A DNA stretch of 64,000 bases from assembly GCA_025758045.1 (NCBI GenBank), contig CP107208.1:62001-126000 (forward strand), given 5' to 3'. Of this stretch, positions 14,841 through 23,821 are shown piece by piece. The stretch's first letter is position 1; each line of letters begins with the position of its first letter. The translations under genes and the position numbers were made by a program. The notes beneath the pieces were generated by a model. That model worked only from the letters and a program-made list of their open reading frames with translations, did no database searches and had not been told where the DNA came from. The DNA is from Oscillospiraceae bacterium (GTDB taxonomy: Bacteria; Bacillota; Clostridia; Oscillospirales; Ruminococcaceae).

Positions 14841-15722
14841 TCATTTTAAAGTCGTAGCATATTCCTGTGCAGAAGCTACAAACTGCTTCGCCGCAGGCGA
14901 TAGCCCCCCACGGGATAGACACGCCAACCCAATGCTGCGCTTGGCGGCAGGTTCCAGCCGCAGCACCTGGCACCCGCTGTGGTCGGTGCCGCGGCGGAAC
15001 ATCAGCTCTGGCATGATAGCCAGCCCCTGCCCGCAGGACACCATCGCGATCATGCTCTGGTCGTCCACGATGTAGCATCGGCTGTTCACGTGCAGATCAT
15101 TCTTTTTAAAATAGCTTTGGATGTCGGCGTCCACGTCGGATTGCTGGCTGACGAACGCCCTGCCCTGCAATTCCTCGGCCCGCACGCAGCCGGGGCGGTG
15201 GGGCTGGTAGTCGGCAGGGGCGATGCAGACCAGCGGATCATCGTAGAGCGGTTCAAAATCCAGGTCACGCGCGCTGGAATTGGAGAGGAATCCAAGCTCC
15301 ACTGTGCCGCCCTTGAGCCAATCCACGATGTCGGCGTAGGACCCCTGGTACAGCTGCACGTCGATCCCGGGAAATTGCTTTTGAAACGGCGGCACCAATT
15401 GTGGCACCCAGGTGACGCAGGCCGAGTTGAACACCCCCAGCCGCAGCACGCCCTTGTGCATGCCGTTGACCTGGGCGATGGATTGGCTGAGCAGCTCACT
15501 GCTGTTGAGCATCTGGCGGATGGACGGCAGCAGGCTTTCGGCGGCAGCGGTCATGGTTACGCCGCTTTTGGTGCGGGTGAACAGCAGAAACCCGCACTCC
15601 GACTCCATGCCGGAGACCGCGTGGCTGATGGCCGAGGGCGTTAAGTGCATCTGCTCCGCCGCCGCGGCAAAGGTGCCCAGCTGGGACACCGTCATAAAAA
15701 TCTGGCAATCTGTCAGGGTCAT
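14841..15722 (-). CDS. LysR-family transcriptional regulator
   Basis: A 293-residue protein with an N-terminal winged HTH (TDCQIFMTVSQLGTFAAAAEQMHLTPSAISHAVSGMES) and a C-terminal periplasmic-binding-like effector domain (LRLGVFNSACVTWVPQLVPPF). LysR regulators normally control a divergent gene, here the nearest being the CPBP protease at 15969. However, a terminator lies between them, so the partner relation is uncertain. The inducer is unknown. No operon partner is present downstream. Confidence 0.92.
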   Translation of the reverse strand: MTLTDCQIFMTVSQLGTFAAAAEQMHLTPSAISHAVSGMESECGFLLFTRTKSGVTMTAAAESLLPSIRQMLNSSELLSQSIAQVNGMHKGVLRLGVFNSACVTWVPQLVPPFQKQFPGIDVQLYQGSYADIVDWLKGGTVELGFLSNSSARDLDFEPLYDDPLVCIAPADYQPHRPGCVRAEELQGRAFVSQQSDVDADIQSYFKKNDLHVNSRCYIVDDQSMIAMVSCGQGLAIMPELMFRRGTDHSGCQVLRLEPAAKRSIGLACLSRGGLSPAAKQFVASAQEYATTLK

Positions 15723-15869
15723 AAACGACTTCTCCTAACGTGAACGAATTTCACTTTATATATGAAAAAGTTAAGCTTTACTTCATGTCTATACTGTACT
15801 ATTATATTAGCAGAAAGTCAATGCCCGTAACGCACATTGCGGGCTGTACAAGACTCCTCTCCCTCCTAA

Positions 15870-15903
15870 GCCTTGCCGTCCGCACACCGGCAGGGCCTTT
15901 TTT
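15870..15903 (+). terminator. Plus-strand terminator without an upstream gene
   Basis: GCCTTGCCG pairs with CGGCAGGGC and is followed by TTTTTTATT. The only plus-strand DNA between it and the LysR gene is about 130 noncoding bases, so it could end a small RNA. Confidence 0.7.
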
Positions 15904-15904
15904 A

Positions 15905-15933
15905 TTGCCTTTTTTCGGCAGAGCGTGTATGAT
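15905..15933 (+). promoter_or_regulatory. Promoter of CPBP/tadA/fabG unit
   Basis: TTGCCT (15905-15910), 17-base spacer, TATGAT (15928-15933), 35 bases before the CPBP start. Confidence 0.65.
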
Positions 15934-15968
15934 AGAGAAAGTATATATAAATGTAAGAGGTTTCAACC

Positions 15969-16874
15969 ATGTCCAAAACAAGAGGTGTACGTGGGGCGGC
16001 CGGGTGGTGCGCCATCGCAGCGATCCTGTATTTATTGGCCCGCAGCCTGCTGTATGCGGGCATCAGCGCGCTGGTGGGGGTGGTGCACCCCGGCGCCAGC
16101 CTGGCCAAACCCATCGGCGTAAGCGAGGTCGGTCTCGGCCTGCTGCAGATCGTCATTGCCGTTGGCGCTGCCCTGGTACCGCTGCTGTGGATGCTGCGAG
16201 GCACCCGCCTGCAAACCGACGACCTGCGCATCACCGTGCCCGCGCCATGGAGCCCGGCATTCTGCCTGCCGGTGTTTTTGGGCGTGGCCAGCACGGCTAA
16301 CCTGTGCGGCGGGCTGCTGGTGCGCCTGGCCGGGGCCGAGGACGCTGCCACCCTGCTGCCCAGCGGCGGCGCAGAGCTGTTCGTGCAGTTTTTGGCGCTT
16401 TGCGCCGTGCCCGCTGTGGTGGAGGAACTGCTTTTCCGCGGCGCACTGCAAGGGCTGATGCGCCCCAGCGGCAGTGCGGCGGCGATTTTCGGCCCGGCGC
16501 TGCTGTTCGGGCTGCTGCATCTCGACCTGGCCCAGGGGCTGACGGCCTTCGCTTGCGGCGTTTTTCTGGGCTGGCTTGCCGAGCGGTCAGGCAGCATTTT
16601 GCCCGGGATGCTACTGCATTTTTGCAATAACACGCTGGCTTTTTTAAATCTGTACCTGCGTTTTTACGCACCGCAGCCGGTATCTTTTGGCGTTGAACTG
16701 TTTATTTTGTTCTTCTTTCCGGTGTTTGGCGTGTGGCTCATCTGGCACGCCCGGCAGCAGGGGTTCCGCTTCTCGGCGGGTCTGCGTCCCGGTGTGGACG
16801 TGACCAAAATTTTCACCAGCCCCGTCTATGACCTGGCCGTTGTGTTCCTGGTTTGCTACACGATTTTTGTTTGA
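15969..16874 (+). CDS. CPBP intramembrane metalloprotease
   Basis: A 301-residue protein with several membrane segments. The CPBP (Abi) active-site motifs are all there: AVVEELLFRGAL (Glu152, Glu153, Arg157), FGLLHLD (His184) and LHFCNN (His217). The family is related to Rce1 proteases and acts in peptide processing, bacteriocin immunity or surface-protein handling. It is the first gene of a plus-strand unit with tadA and the fabG-like gene; tadA starts nine bases after its stop. The substrate is unknown. Confidence 0.9.
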   Translation: MSKTRGVRGAAGWCAIAAILYLLARSLLYAGISALVGVVHPGASLAKPIGVSEVGLGLLQIVIAVGAALVPLLWMLRGTRLQTDDLRITVPAPWSPAFCLPVFLGVASTANLCGGLLVRLAGAEDAATLLPSGGAELFVQFLALCAVPAVVEELLFRGALQGLMRPSGSAAAIFGPALLFGLLHLDLAQGLTAFACGVFLGWLAERSGSILPGMLLHFCNNTLAFLNLYLRFYAPQPVSFGVELFILFFFPVFGVWLIWHARQQGFRFSAGLRPGVDVTKIFTSPVYDLAVVFLVCYTIFV

Positions 16875-16883
16875 GGTGCCCTT

Positions 16884-17345
16884 ATGACCGACGAAGAACT
16901 GATGCGCGCCGCCTTGGACGAGGCCCGCGAGGCCGCTGCCCTGGGTGAGGTACCCGTGGGTGCCGTGGTGGCCAAGGACGGGGAAATCATTGCCCGGGCG
17001 CATAATTTGCGCGAGAGCGGCAAAAATGCTACCTACCACGCCGAGCTGATGGCCATCGATGCGGCCTGCAAGGCGCTGGGCGGCTGGCGGCTGTGGCAGT
17101 GCGAGCTGTTCGTGACGCTGGAACCCTGCCCGATGTGCAGCGGGGCCATTATCAACAGCCGCTTAAAGCGGGTGGTGTACGGCGCGCGGGACCCCAAGGC
17201 AGGTTGCTGCGGCAGCCTGACCGACCTGTTTGCGTTGCCGTTCAACCATCATCCGGTGATTGAATCTGGGTTGCTGGAAGAAGAAGCACAAGCGCTTTTG
17301 CAAGATTTCTTTGCGATGCTGCGCGAAAAGAGGAAGAAAAAATGA
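16884..17345 (+). CDS. tadA: tRNA-specific adenosine deaminase
   Basis: A 153-residue zinc deaminase. The motif YHAELMAI (His52, catalytic Glu54) and EPCPMCSGAI (Cys82, Cys85) bind zinc. The enzyme converts A34 to inosine in tRNA-Arg(ACG), which allows decoding of CGU/CGC/CGA. Length and motifs match bacterial TadA. The last codons overlap the start of the next gene by four bases, so they are coupled. Confidence 0.95.
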   Translation: MTDEELMRAALDEAREAAALGEVPVGAVVAKDGEIIARAHNLRESGKNATYHAELMAIDAACKALGGWRLWQCELFVTLEPCPMCSGAIINSRLKRVVYGARDPKAGCCGSLTDLFALPFNHHPVIESGLLEEEAQALLQDFFAMLREKRKKK

Positions 17346-18082
17346 TGCGTAACGTGTTTTTGACCGGCGGCAGCCGGGGCATTGGCGCGGCGGCTGTGCT
17401 GGCGCTGGCCCGCGCGGGCTACAACGTGGCCTTTACCTATCATGCACACCCCGAAGCCGCCGAGGCCGTAGCCGCCCAGGCCCGCGCCCTCTCCCCTGCC
17501 GGGACGTTTCTGCCCATCTGCGCTGACGCGGGCGACTCCGCCCAGGTGTGCGCCGCTGTGGCCCAGGCCGAAGAAGCCCTGGGCAGTTTGGAGGTGCTTG
17601 TCTGCAATGCGGGCATCGCCCAGCAAAAGCTGTTTACCGACACTACCGACGAGGATTGGCACCGCATGATGGCCGTGGATCTGGACGGTGCATTTTATGC
17701 CTGCCGCGCCGTGCTGCCCGGCATGATCCGGCAGAAATACGGGCGCATCGTGCTCATCAGCAGTATGTGGGGCCAGACCGGCGGCAGCTGCGAGGTAGCC
17801 TACAGCGCTGCCAAAGCAGGGCTGATCGGCCTGGGCCGCGCCCTTGCCAAAGAGGAAGGCCCCAGCGGCGTGACGGTGAATATCATCGCGCCCGGCGTCA
17901 TTGACACCGACATGATGGCCAGCTTTACCGACGAGGACCGCGCGGCTTTGGCAGAGGAAACGCCTGTAGAGCGTTTGGGCACGGCTGAGGATGTTGCACG
18001 GGCTATCGTGTTTTTGTGCGACGAAAATGCCGGGTATATCACCGGGCAGGTGCTGGGCGTGAATGGCGGACTGGTGATTTGA
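17342..18082 (+). CDS. fabG: Short-chain reductase, 3-oxoacyl-ACP reductase-like
   Basis: A 246-residue SDR protein. TGGSRGIG (8-15) binds the nicotinamide nucleotide, VCNAGIA is the NAG motif, and Ser141, Tyr154 and Lys158 (YSAAK) form the active site. PGVIDTDM and a C-terminal GQVLGVNGGLVI are typical for FabG, which reduces 3-oxoacyl-ACP with NADPH in fatty acid synthesis. There are no other fab genes nearby, so it may be a paralogue with another substrate. The ATG overlaps the tadA stop. Confidence 0.85.
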   Translation: MMRNVFLTGGSRGIGAAAVLALARAGYNVAFTYHAHPEAAEAVAAQARALSPAGTFLPICADAGDSAQVCAAVAQAEEALGSLEVLVCNAGIAQQKLFTDTTDEDWHRMMAVDLDGAFYACRAVLPGMIRQKYGRIVLISSMWGQTGGSCEVAYSAAKAGLIGLGRALAKEEGPSGVTVNIIAPGVIDTDMMASFTDEDRAALAEETPVERLGTAEDVARAIVFLCDENAGYITGQVLGVNGGLVI

Positions 18083-18268
18083 ATTTTCGCCGCGGCTCCG
18101 CGGCCGTAAGGCGGCAGCGAACGGGCGGTGCGGGCCATACTACCGAGCCCCTGCGCCAGCGCGTCCGTGCCGAATACCAGGCCATCGAGACCGCCAACCC
18201 GGCCTTTGCCAGCCGGTAAACACGCACGCCTCCCCTTTTGCATACTATGCTGCAAAGGGGGATTTTTT
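18083..18268. other. Gap with a possible gene-end fragment
   Basis: An open plus frame ends at 18219 with TTEPLRQRVRAEYQAIETA and a few more residues, which looks like the C-terminus of a real protein without a recognisable body or start. It may be the remnant of a lost gene. A GC-rich inverted repeat (CCGCGGCTCCGCGG) lies at the start. Confidence 0.3.
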
Positions 18269-19153
18269 ATGGCTCTTTTTCAAAACGGCATTGATGTGTC
18301 CCGCTATCAGGGCAGCATCAACTGGACCCAGGTGGCCGCCGCGGGTAAGCAGTTCGCCATCGTGCGGGTGGGGTCCAGCAACAGCGGCGGCTTGTACGTA
18401 GATCCGTACTTTTTGCAGAATGTCACCGGCGCCCACAGTGCCGGGCTGCGGGTGGGCGCCTACTACTACACCTATGCCCGCACCCGCGCTGCCGTTGCCA
18501 GCGAATTGACTGCCTTTTTAAATATGCTGGAGGGCATCAAGCTGGAGTACCCGGTGTTCGTGGATGTGGAGGACGCAAGCCTTACCAGCTTGGGCCGCGC
18601 TGAGCTGACCAGCCTGGTGCAGTACGCTATGGATATTTTGTATCAGCGCAAATGGTATGCCGGGTGGTACAGTTACACAAACTACATCAACAGCTATTTG
18701 AACGCGGGCGCCCTGGTTGATTACCCGCTGTGGGTGGCGGACTACCGCGCCACGCTGGGTTACACCGGTGCCTACACGATGTGGCAGTACAGCGGCAGCG
18801 GCACGGTGAGCGGCATCAGCGGCGCGTGCGATCTAAATCGCAGCTACAAGGATTTTTTGCCTGAAATACAGGCTGGCGGCTACAACAACTACGGGGCCGC
18901 CAGCCCTTCGGTGCAAAAAGTGGATGGGTATAAGCTGGTGGTTTTCAACGTCCGGTGCGAATATTTTTACACATCCAACTTAAATGACGTGGTGGGCTAC
19001 CTGCCCCTGGGCAACTACTGCGTCACCGGCCAGACCACCGCCAAATATGAGGGTTACGATTGGGTGACCTTTAAATATCAAGGCGAAGAATACTGGACCG
19101 CCCTGCTGGGCGATCGCAACCGCCTGGAAAAATGCGAATGTAATTGCAACTGA
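18269..19153 (+). CDS. GH25 lysozyme-like glycosidase
   Basis: A 294-residue protein. The start at 18269 is chosen because AAAGGGGGA lies directly before it. Residues 1-205 are a glycoside hydrolase 25 domain: NGIDVSRYQGSINW (Asp9), AYYYTYART, and FVDVEDA (Asp99, Glu101) at the active site, then LWVADYRA and MWQYSGSG. The last 80 residues form a small extra domain ending in CECNCN. The family cleaves peptidoglycan between MurNAc and GlcNAc. No signal peptide is visible, so it would need another route out or act during lysis; a phage or bacteriocin-like origin is possible. Confidence 0.9.
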   Translation: MALFQNGIDVSRYQGSINWTQVAAAGKQFAIVRVGSSNSGGLYVDPYFLQNVTGAHSAGLRVGAYYYTYARTRAAVASELTAFLNMLEGIKLEYPVFVDVEDASLTSLGRAELTSLVQYAMDILYQRKWYAGWYSYTNYINSYLNAGALVDYPLWVADYRATLGYTGAYTMWQYSGSGTVSGISGACDLNRSYKDFLPEIQAGGYNNYGAASPSVQKVDGYKLVVFNVRCEYFYTSNLNDVVGYLPLGNYCVTGQTTAKYEGYDWVTFKYQGEEYWTALLGDRNRLEKCECNCN

Positions 19154-19156
19154 CCC

Positions 19157-19185
19157 TTGAAAACTAGAATTTGTTGTGGTAAGAT
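19157..19185 (+). promoter_or_regulatory. Promoter before topoisomerase pair
   Basis: TTGAAA (19157-19162), 17-base spacer, TAAGAT (19180-19185). It gives a leader of about 135 bases that includes a solo MITE end. Confidence 0.5.
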
Positions 19186-19289
19186 ACAACTACAAGGTGT
19201 ATTTCCATCTGTAAGATGTAGAAACGGTCATGAATCCAATTTGACAACCCACCACCATTTATGGTTTAATAAATTTATATGCCAAAATT

Positions 19290-19309
19290 CAGGCAACACC
19301 GCACAATTC
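19290..19309. repeat. Solo terminal repeat of the MITE family
   Basis: AGGCAACACCGCACAATTC matches the left end of the element at 10258-10437 exactly. No inverted partner is found within the preceding gap. It lies just before the ribosome site of the topoisomerase B gene. Confidence 0.65.
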
Positions 19310-19324
19310 AGGGGGAACCGCCGC

Positions 19325-21304
19325 ATGGCAAAAAAACAACAGGAATACGGCAACGACAGCATCCGCCAGCTGAAAGGCGCGGACCGTGTGCGTAAGCGCC
19401 CGGCCGTTATTTTTGGCTCGGACGGTGTGGAAGGCTGTGCCCATTCCATCTTTGAGATCATCTCCAACTCCATCGATGAAGCCCGTGACGGCCATGGCAA
19501 CCGCATCAACGTCACCCTCTACCCCGACCACGTCGTTGAGGTTGAGGACTTCGGCCGCGGCATCCCGGTGGACTACAACAAGGCTGAGGACCGCTGGAAC
19601 TGGGACCTTGTCTTCTGCGAGCTGTACGCTGGCGGCAAATACGCCGAGGGCAGCGGCAACTACGATTTCAGCCTGGGCCTCAACGGCCTGGGCCTGTGTG
19701 CCACCCAGTACGCCAGCGAGTGGATGACCGCCGACATCTACCGCGATGGCTTCCACTACCACCTCGACTTTAAAAAAGGAGAGAACGTGGGCGGCCTGCA
19801 AAAGGAGCCGTTCAAGGGCAAGCGCACCGGCTCGGTCATCCGCTGGAAGCCGGACACCGAGGTCTTTACCGACATCGCCGTCCCGGCCGACAGCTTTAAA
19901 GATATGCTGCGCCGCCAGGCTGTGGTAAACGACGGTGTGACGCTTGTTTTCGAGGATAAATCCGGCGGTGACACGGAGAAGTACGAGTACCTCTACGAGC
20001 ACGGTATCACCGATTACGTCAACGAACTGGTTGGCGATAAGGGCCTGACCCCGGTGCACTTCTGCTCCGGTTCCGCCACTGGCCGCGACCGCGCCGACCA
20101 GCCCGACTATCAGGTCAAAATGAACGTGGCCTTCGCCTTCTCCAACACCGTGCAGGCGTTGGAATACTACCACAACTCCAGCTGGCTGGAGCACGGCGGC
20201 AGCCCCGACCGTGCCGTCCGCTTGGCCTTCGTCAACCAGGTCAACGCCTGGCTGAAATCCAAGGGCCTGTACAAAAAGAACGAAAGTGCGATCACTTTTG
20301 CCGATGTGCAGGATTGCTTGGTGTTGGTTTCGTCCAGCTTCTCCACCCGTACCAGCTACGAGAACCAGACCAAAAAGGCCATTACCAACAAATTTGTGGC
20401 CCAGGCCATGACCGAGTTCCTCAAGCATCAGCTGGAGGTCTACTTCATCGAGCACCCCGACGAGGCGGAGAAAGCCTGCAAGCAGGTGCTGATCAACAAG
20501 CAGAGCCGTGAACACGCAGAAAAAGCGCGTATCACCATTAAAAAGACGATGACCCAGCAGATGGACCTGGCCAACCGCGTGCAGAAGTTTGTGGACTGCC
20601 GCACCAAGGACCCAACCCGCCGTGAGCTGTATATCGTGGAGGGCGATTCCGCTATGGGCGCCGTCAAGCAGAGCCGCGACTCGGAGTTCCAGGCCATTAT
20701 GCCCATCCGCGGCAAGATTTTGAACTGCCTGAAAGCCGACTACGCCCGCATTTTTAAGTCGGAAATCATCACCGACCTCATCCGCGTTATGGGCTGCGGT
20801 GTCGAGCTGGGCGGCAGCCACAACAAGGATTTAGCCAGCTTCAATCTGGATAACCTGCGGTTCAATAAAGTTGTCATCTGCACGGATGCCGACGTGGACG
20901 GCTACCAGATCCGCACCCTGGTGCTGACGATGCTCTACCGCCTGACGCCGACCCTCATCAACAAGGGCTACGTCTACATCGCCGAGTCGCCGCTGTATGA
21001 GATCAACACCAAAAACAAAACCTACTTTGCCTACACCGAGCCGGAAAAGGCTGACATCCTGCGCCGCATCGATGGTGAAAAATATACGATTCAACGTTCG
21101 AAAGGATTGGGCGAGAACGACCCGGAAATGATGTGGCTGACGACTATGAGTCCCGAAAGCCGGAGACTTATTAAGGTACTGCCCACCGATGCCGAGCGCA
21201 CGGCAGAAGTTTTTGACCTGCTGCTGGGCGACAATCTGCAAGGCCGAAAAGACCATATCGCCGAACACGGCGCGGAGTATCTGGATGATTTGGATGTAAG
21301 CTGA
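19325..21304 (+). CDS. Divergent type IIA topoisomerase B subunit (GyrB/ParE-like)
   Basis: A 659-residue protein starting MAKKQQEYG; AGGGGGA lies before this ATG and the longer open frame upstream is noncoding. The GHKL ATPase part has FEIISNSIDEARDG, VEDFGRGIPVD, SLGLNGLGLCAT and the transducer lysine in ENQTKKAI. The Toprim part has IVEGDSAMGAVKQSRD, CTDADVDGYQIR and RSKGLGEND. It passes one DNA duplex through another using ATP, with the A subunit encoded 16 bases downstream. Several motifs differ from standard GyrB (EDFGRG instead of DNGRG), so this is probably a second, diverged enzyme of the topoisomerase IV kind. Confidence 0.88.
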   Translation: MAKKQQEYGNDSIRQLKGADRVRKRPAVIFGSDGVEGCAHSIFEIISNSIDEARDGHGNRINVTLYPDHVVEVEDFGRGIPVDYNKAEDRWNWDLVFCELYAGGKYAEGSGNYDFSLGLNGLGLCATQYASEWMTADIYRDGFHYHLDFKKGENVGGLQKEPFKGKRTGSVIRWKPDTEVFTDIAVPADSFKDMLRRQAVVNDGVTLVFEDKSGGDTEKYEYLYEHGITDYVNELVGDKGLTPVHFCSGSATGRDRADQPDYQVKMNVAFAFSNTVQALEYYHNSSWLEHGGSPDRAVRLAFVNQVNAWLKSKGLYKKNESAITFADVQDCLVLVSSSFSTRTSYENQTKKAITNKFVAQAMTEFLKHQLEVYFIEHPDEAEKACKQVLINKQSREHAEKARITIKKTMTQQMDLANRVQKFVDCRTKDPTRRELYIVEGDSAMGAVKQSRDSEFQAIMPIRGKILNCLKADYARIFKSEIITDLIRVMGCGVELGGSHNKDLASFNLDNLRFNKVVICTDADVDGYQIRTLVLTMLYRLTPTLINKGYVYIAESPLYEINTKNKTYFAYTEPEKADILRRIDGEKYTIQRSKGLGENDPEMMWLTTMSPESRRLIKVLPTDAERTAEVFDLLLGDNLQGRKDHIAEHGAEYLDDLDVS

Positions 21305-21320
21305 GTAAGGGAAAACAACG

Positions 21321-23564
21321 ATGGCAAAACGAAAAGAAAAGAAAATCATTGCTGCCCGGCCCCAGCTGGGCGATAACGTCGAGATCCTCTCGGCGGGCGA
21401 GGTGCTGGAATCTCCCATCACCGATACGCTGGAAACCAACTATATGCCCTACGCCATGAGCGTCATCGTCTCCCGTGCCCTGCCGGAGATCGACGGCTTC
21501 AAACCGGCGCACCGCAAGCTGCTGTATACCATGTACGGCATGGGCCTGCTCAAGGGCAACCGCACCAAAAGTGCCAACATCGTGGGTAGCACCATGCACC
21601 TGAACCCCCACGGCGATGCCGCCATCTACGATACGATGGTGCGTATGGGCCGCTCCAACGAGAGCCTGCTGGTGCCGTTTGTCGACTCCAAAGGTAACTT
21701 CGGCAAGGCGTACAGCCGCGATATGGCCTACGCCGCCGCCCGTTATACTGAGGCCAAGTTGGAACCCGTCTGTGACGAGCTGTTCCGCGACATCGACAAG
21801 GACACCGTCGACTTTGTGCCAAACTATGACGGTACAACGACAGAACCTACCCTGCTGCCTGTCACCTTCCCCGCCATTCTGGCTAACAATACGCTGGGCA
21901 TCGCGGTCGGTATGGCCTCCAACATCTGCTCCTTCAACCTGGAGGAACTGTGCAACGCCACCATCGCCCTGATGAAAGACCCCCAGGCTGACCTGCGGGA
22001 GATCATCCCCGCCCCCGATTTTGTGGGCGGCGGCACCATCCTGTACGACACGGCCGAGATGCAGAATGTGCTGGAAAAAGGCCGCGGCAGTGTGCGTGTC
22101 CGCGCCCAGTGGAGCTACGATAAAGAAAACAATTGCATCGATGTAACGCGAATTCCGCCCACGACTACCGTCGAAGCAATCATGGATAAGATCACTGAAC
22201 TGGTCAAACTGGGCAAGATCCGTGAGATCAGCGACATGCGCGATGAGACCGACCTGAATGGTCTGAAACTGACCATCGACCTCAAGCGCGGCCAGGACCC
22301 GGATAAGCTCATGGCCCGCCTGTTCAAGGCCACACCGCTGGAGGACAGCTTCGCCTGCAACTTTAACGTGTTGATCGGTGGCCAGCCCAAGGTGCTGGGT
22401 GTGCGGGACATTCTGCTGGAGTGGATCGCCTTCCGCGCCGAGTGCGTGCGCCGCCGCACCTACTACGATTTGAAAGGCAAGGAAAAGCGCCTGCACTTGC
22501 TGCAGGGCCTGAAAGCTATCCTGCTGGACATCGACAAGGCCATCGAAATTGTGCGTAACACTGCTGAGGAATCTGAGGTCGTCCCCAACCTGATGATTGG
22601 CTTCGGCATCGATGAGGTTCAGGCTGAGTACGTGGCCGAGATCAAGCTGCGTCACCTGAACCGCGAGTATATTTTGAAGCGCACCGAGGAGATCGAGGAG
22701 TTGGAGGATGCCATCGCCGACCTGCAGGACATCCTCAAACGCCCGGCTCGCATCAATCGCATCATCATGCAGGAATTGGGCGATGTGGCGAAGAAATACG
22801 GCAAGCCCCGCCGTTGCGAGATCTTGTACGAGATCCCCGCCGACACCGCCGACGAGCCGGACGAGCAGGTGCCGGACTACCCCGTACATCTGTTCTTTAC
22901 ACGGGATGGCTACTTTAAAAAGATCACCCCGCAAAGCCTGCGCATGAGCGGCGAGCAGAAGCTGAAAGACGGCGACGAAGTGCTGTTCACCTGCGAAAGC
23001 ACCAACAGCGCAGAGTTGCTATTCTTTACAAATCACCACCAGGTGTACAAATCCCACGCCTACGACTTCGGCGACAGCAAAGCCAGCGTGCTGGGTGATT
23101 ATGTCGCATCGTCCCTTGGCATGGAGGAGGGCGAAGTGCCCCTCTACATGGTGGTCACGCCGGACTACAAGGGTTGGATGCTCTTCTTCTTCCAAAACGG
23201 CAAGTGCGCCAAGGTGCCGCTGTCCAGCTACGAGACCAAGCAGAACCGCCGCAAGCTGCTGAAAGCCTACAGCGATAAGGAAGAGTTGGCCTGCATGCGC
23301 TACCTGCCCGCTGAGACCGAGCTGGCCATCTTCACCACCAACGGCCGCCTACTGCTGGCGGGCAGCGCCCTCATTCCCGAAAAGGCTACTCGCGACAGTG
23401 CTGGTGTGAACGTTGTAACGTTGAAAAAGAACGCCAAGATCGCCCGCGTCACTCTGGCCGACGGCCTGGAGCTGGGCGAGGCCCACCGTTACCGCGTGCG
23501 CACGCTGCCCGCCGCAGGTGCCATCCTGCGCGCCGACGACAGCGCCGAACAACTGACGCTGTAA
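21321..23564 (+). CDS. Divergent type IIA topoisomerase A subunit (GyrA/ParC-like)
   Basis: A 747-residue protein. The breakage-reunion domain has YMPYAMSVIVSRALPEIDGFKPAHRKLLYTM, IVGSTMHLNPHGDAAIYDTMVRM and the active-site tyrosine in AAARYTEAKLEPV. A coiled-coil region with ILKRTEEIEELEDAIADLQ follows. The C-terminal 250 residues look like the beta-pinwheel DNA-wrapping domain (repeats such as HLFFTRDGYFKKI and LAIFTTNGRLLLAG), but no canonical GyrA box is seen, so relaxing or decatenating rather than supercoiling is more likely. It forms an operon with the B subunit. Confidence 0.88.
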   Translation: MAKRKEKKIIAARPQLGDNVEILSAGEVLESPITDTLETNYMPYAMSVIVSRALPEIDGFKPAHRKLLYTMYGMGLLKGNRTKSANIVGSTMHLNPHGDAAIYDTMVRMGRSNESLLVPFVDSKGNFGKAYSRDMAYAAARYTEAKLEPVCDELFRDIDKDTVDFVPNYDGTTTEPTLLPVTFPAILANNTLGIAVGMASNICSFNLEELCNATIALMKDPQADLREIIPAPDFVGGGTILYDTAEMQNVLEKGRGSVRVRAQWSYDKENNCIDVTRIPPTTTVEAIMDKITELVKLGKIREISDMRDETDLNGLKLTIDLKRGQDPDKLMARLFKATPLEDSFACNFNVLIGGQPKVLGVRDILLEWIAFRAECVRRRTYYDLKGKEKRLHLLQGLKAILLDIDKAIEIVRNTAEESEVVPNLMIGFGIDEVQAEYVAEIKLRHLNREYILKRTEEIEELEDAIADLQDILKRPARINRIIMQELGDVAKKYGKPRRCEILYEIPADTADEPDEQVPDYPVHLFFTRDGYFKKITPQSLRMSGEQKLKDGDEVLFTCESTNSAELLFFTNHHQVYKSHAYDFGDSKASVLGDYVASSLGMEEGEVPLYMVVTPDYKGWMLFFFQNGKCAKVPLSSYETKQNRRKLLKAYSDKEELACMRYLPAETELAIFTTNGRLLLAGSALIPEKATRDSAGVNVVTLKKNAKIARVTLADGLELGEAHRYRVRTLPAAGAILRADDSAEQLTL

Positions 23565-23641
23565 GGCCGCACGCCGTAAACCGGCTGGCGCTCCCCTGCC
23601 CGTTGGGTGTCCCGCGCCGCCGCACCGCCGCAAAACCAGCA

Positions 23642-23670
23642 TTGACAACGCCGCCCAAGTTTGGTATAAT
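23642..23670 (+). promoter_or_regulatory. tRNA-Gly promoter
   Basis: TTGACA (23642-23647), 17-base spacer, TATAAT (23665-23670): a consensus promoter 13 bases before the tRNA. Confidence 0.9.
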
Positions 23671-23683
23671 AACAGTCACTGAT

Positions 23684-23759
23684 GCGGGATTAGCTCATCC
23701 GGTAGAGTGACTGCTTCCCAAGCAGTAGGTGGCGAGTTCGAGACTCGTATCCCGCTCCA
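23684..23759 (+). tRNA. tRNA-Gly (CCC)
   Basis: Acceptor GCGGGAT pairs with ATCCCGC, discriminator T, encoded CCA. The anticodon stem CTGCT/AGCAG holds the loop TTCCCAA, so the anticodon is CCC (reads GGG). The T-arm is GCGAG-TTCGAGA-CTCGT. It has its own promoter and terminator. Confidence 0.95.
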
Positions 23760-23766
23760 AATTAAG

Positions 23767-23803
23767 AAAGAGGCTTACCCGGAAGGGAGCCTCTTTTCTT
23801 TTT
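23767..23803 (+). terminator. tRNA-Gly terminator
   Basis: AAAGAGGCT pairs with AGCCTCTTT, followed by TTCTTTTTT. Confidence 0.85.
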
Positions 23804-23821
23804 TACAAAGAAGGAAATATT

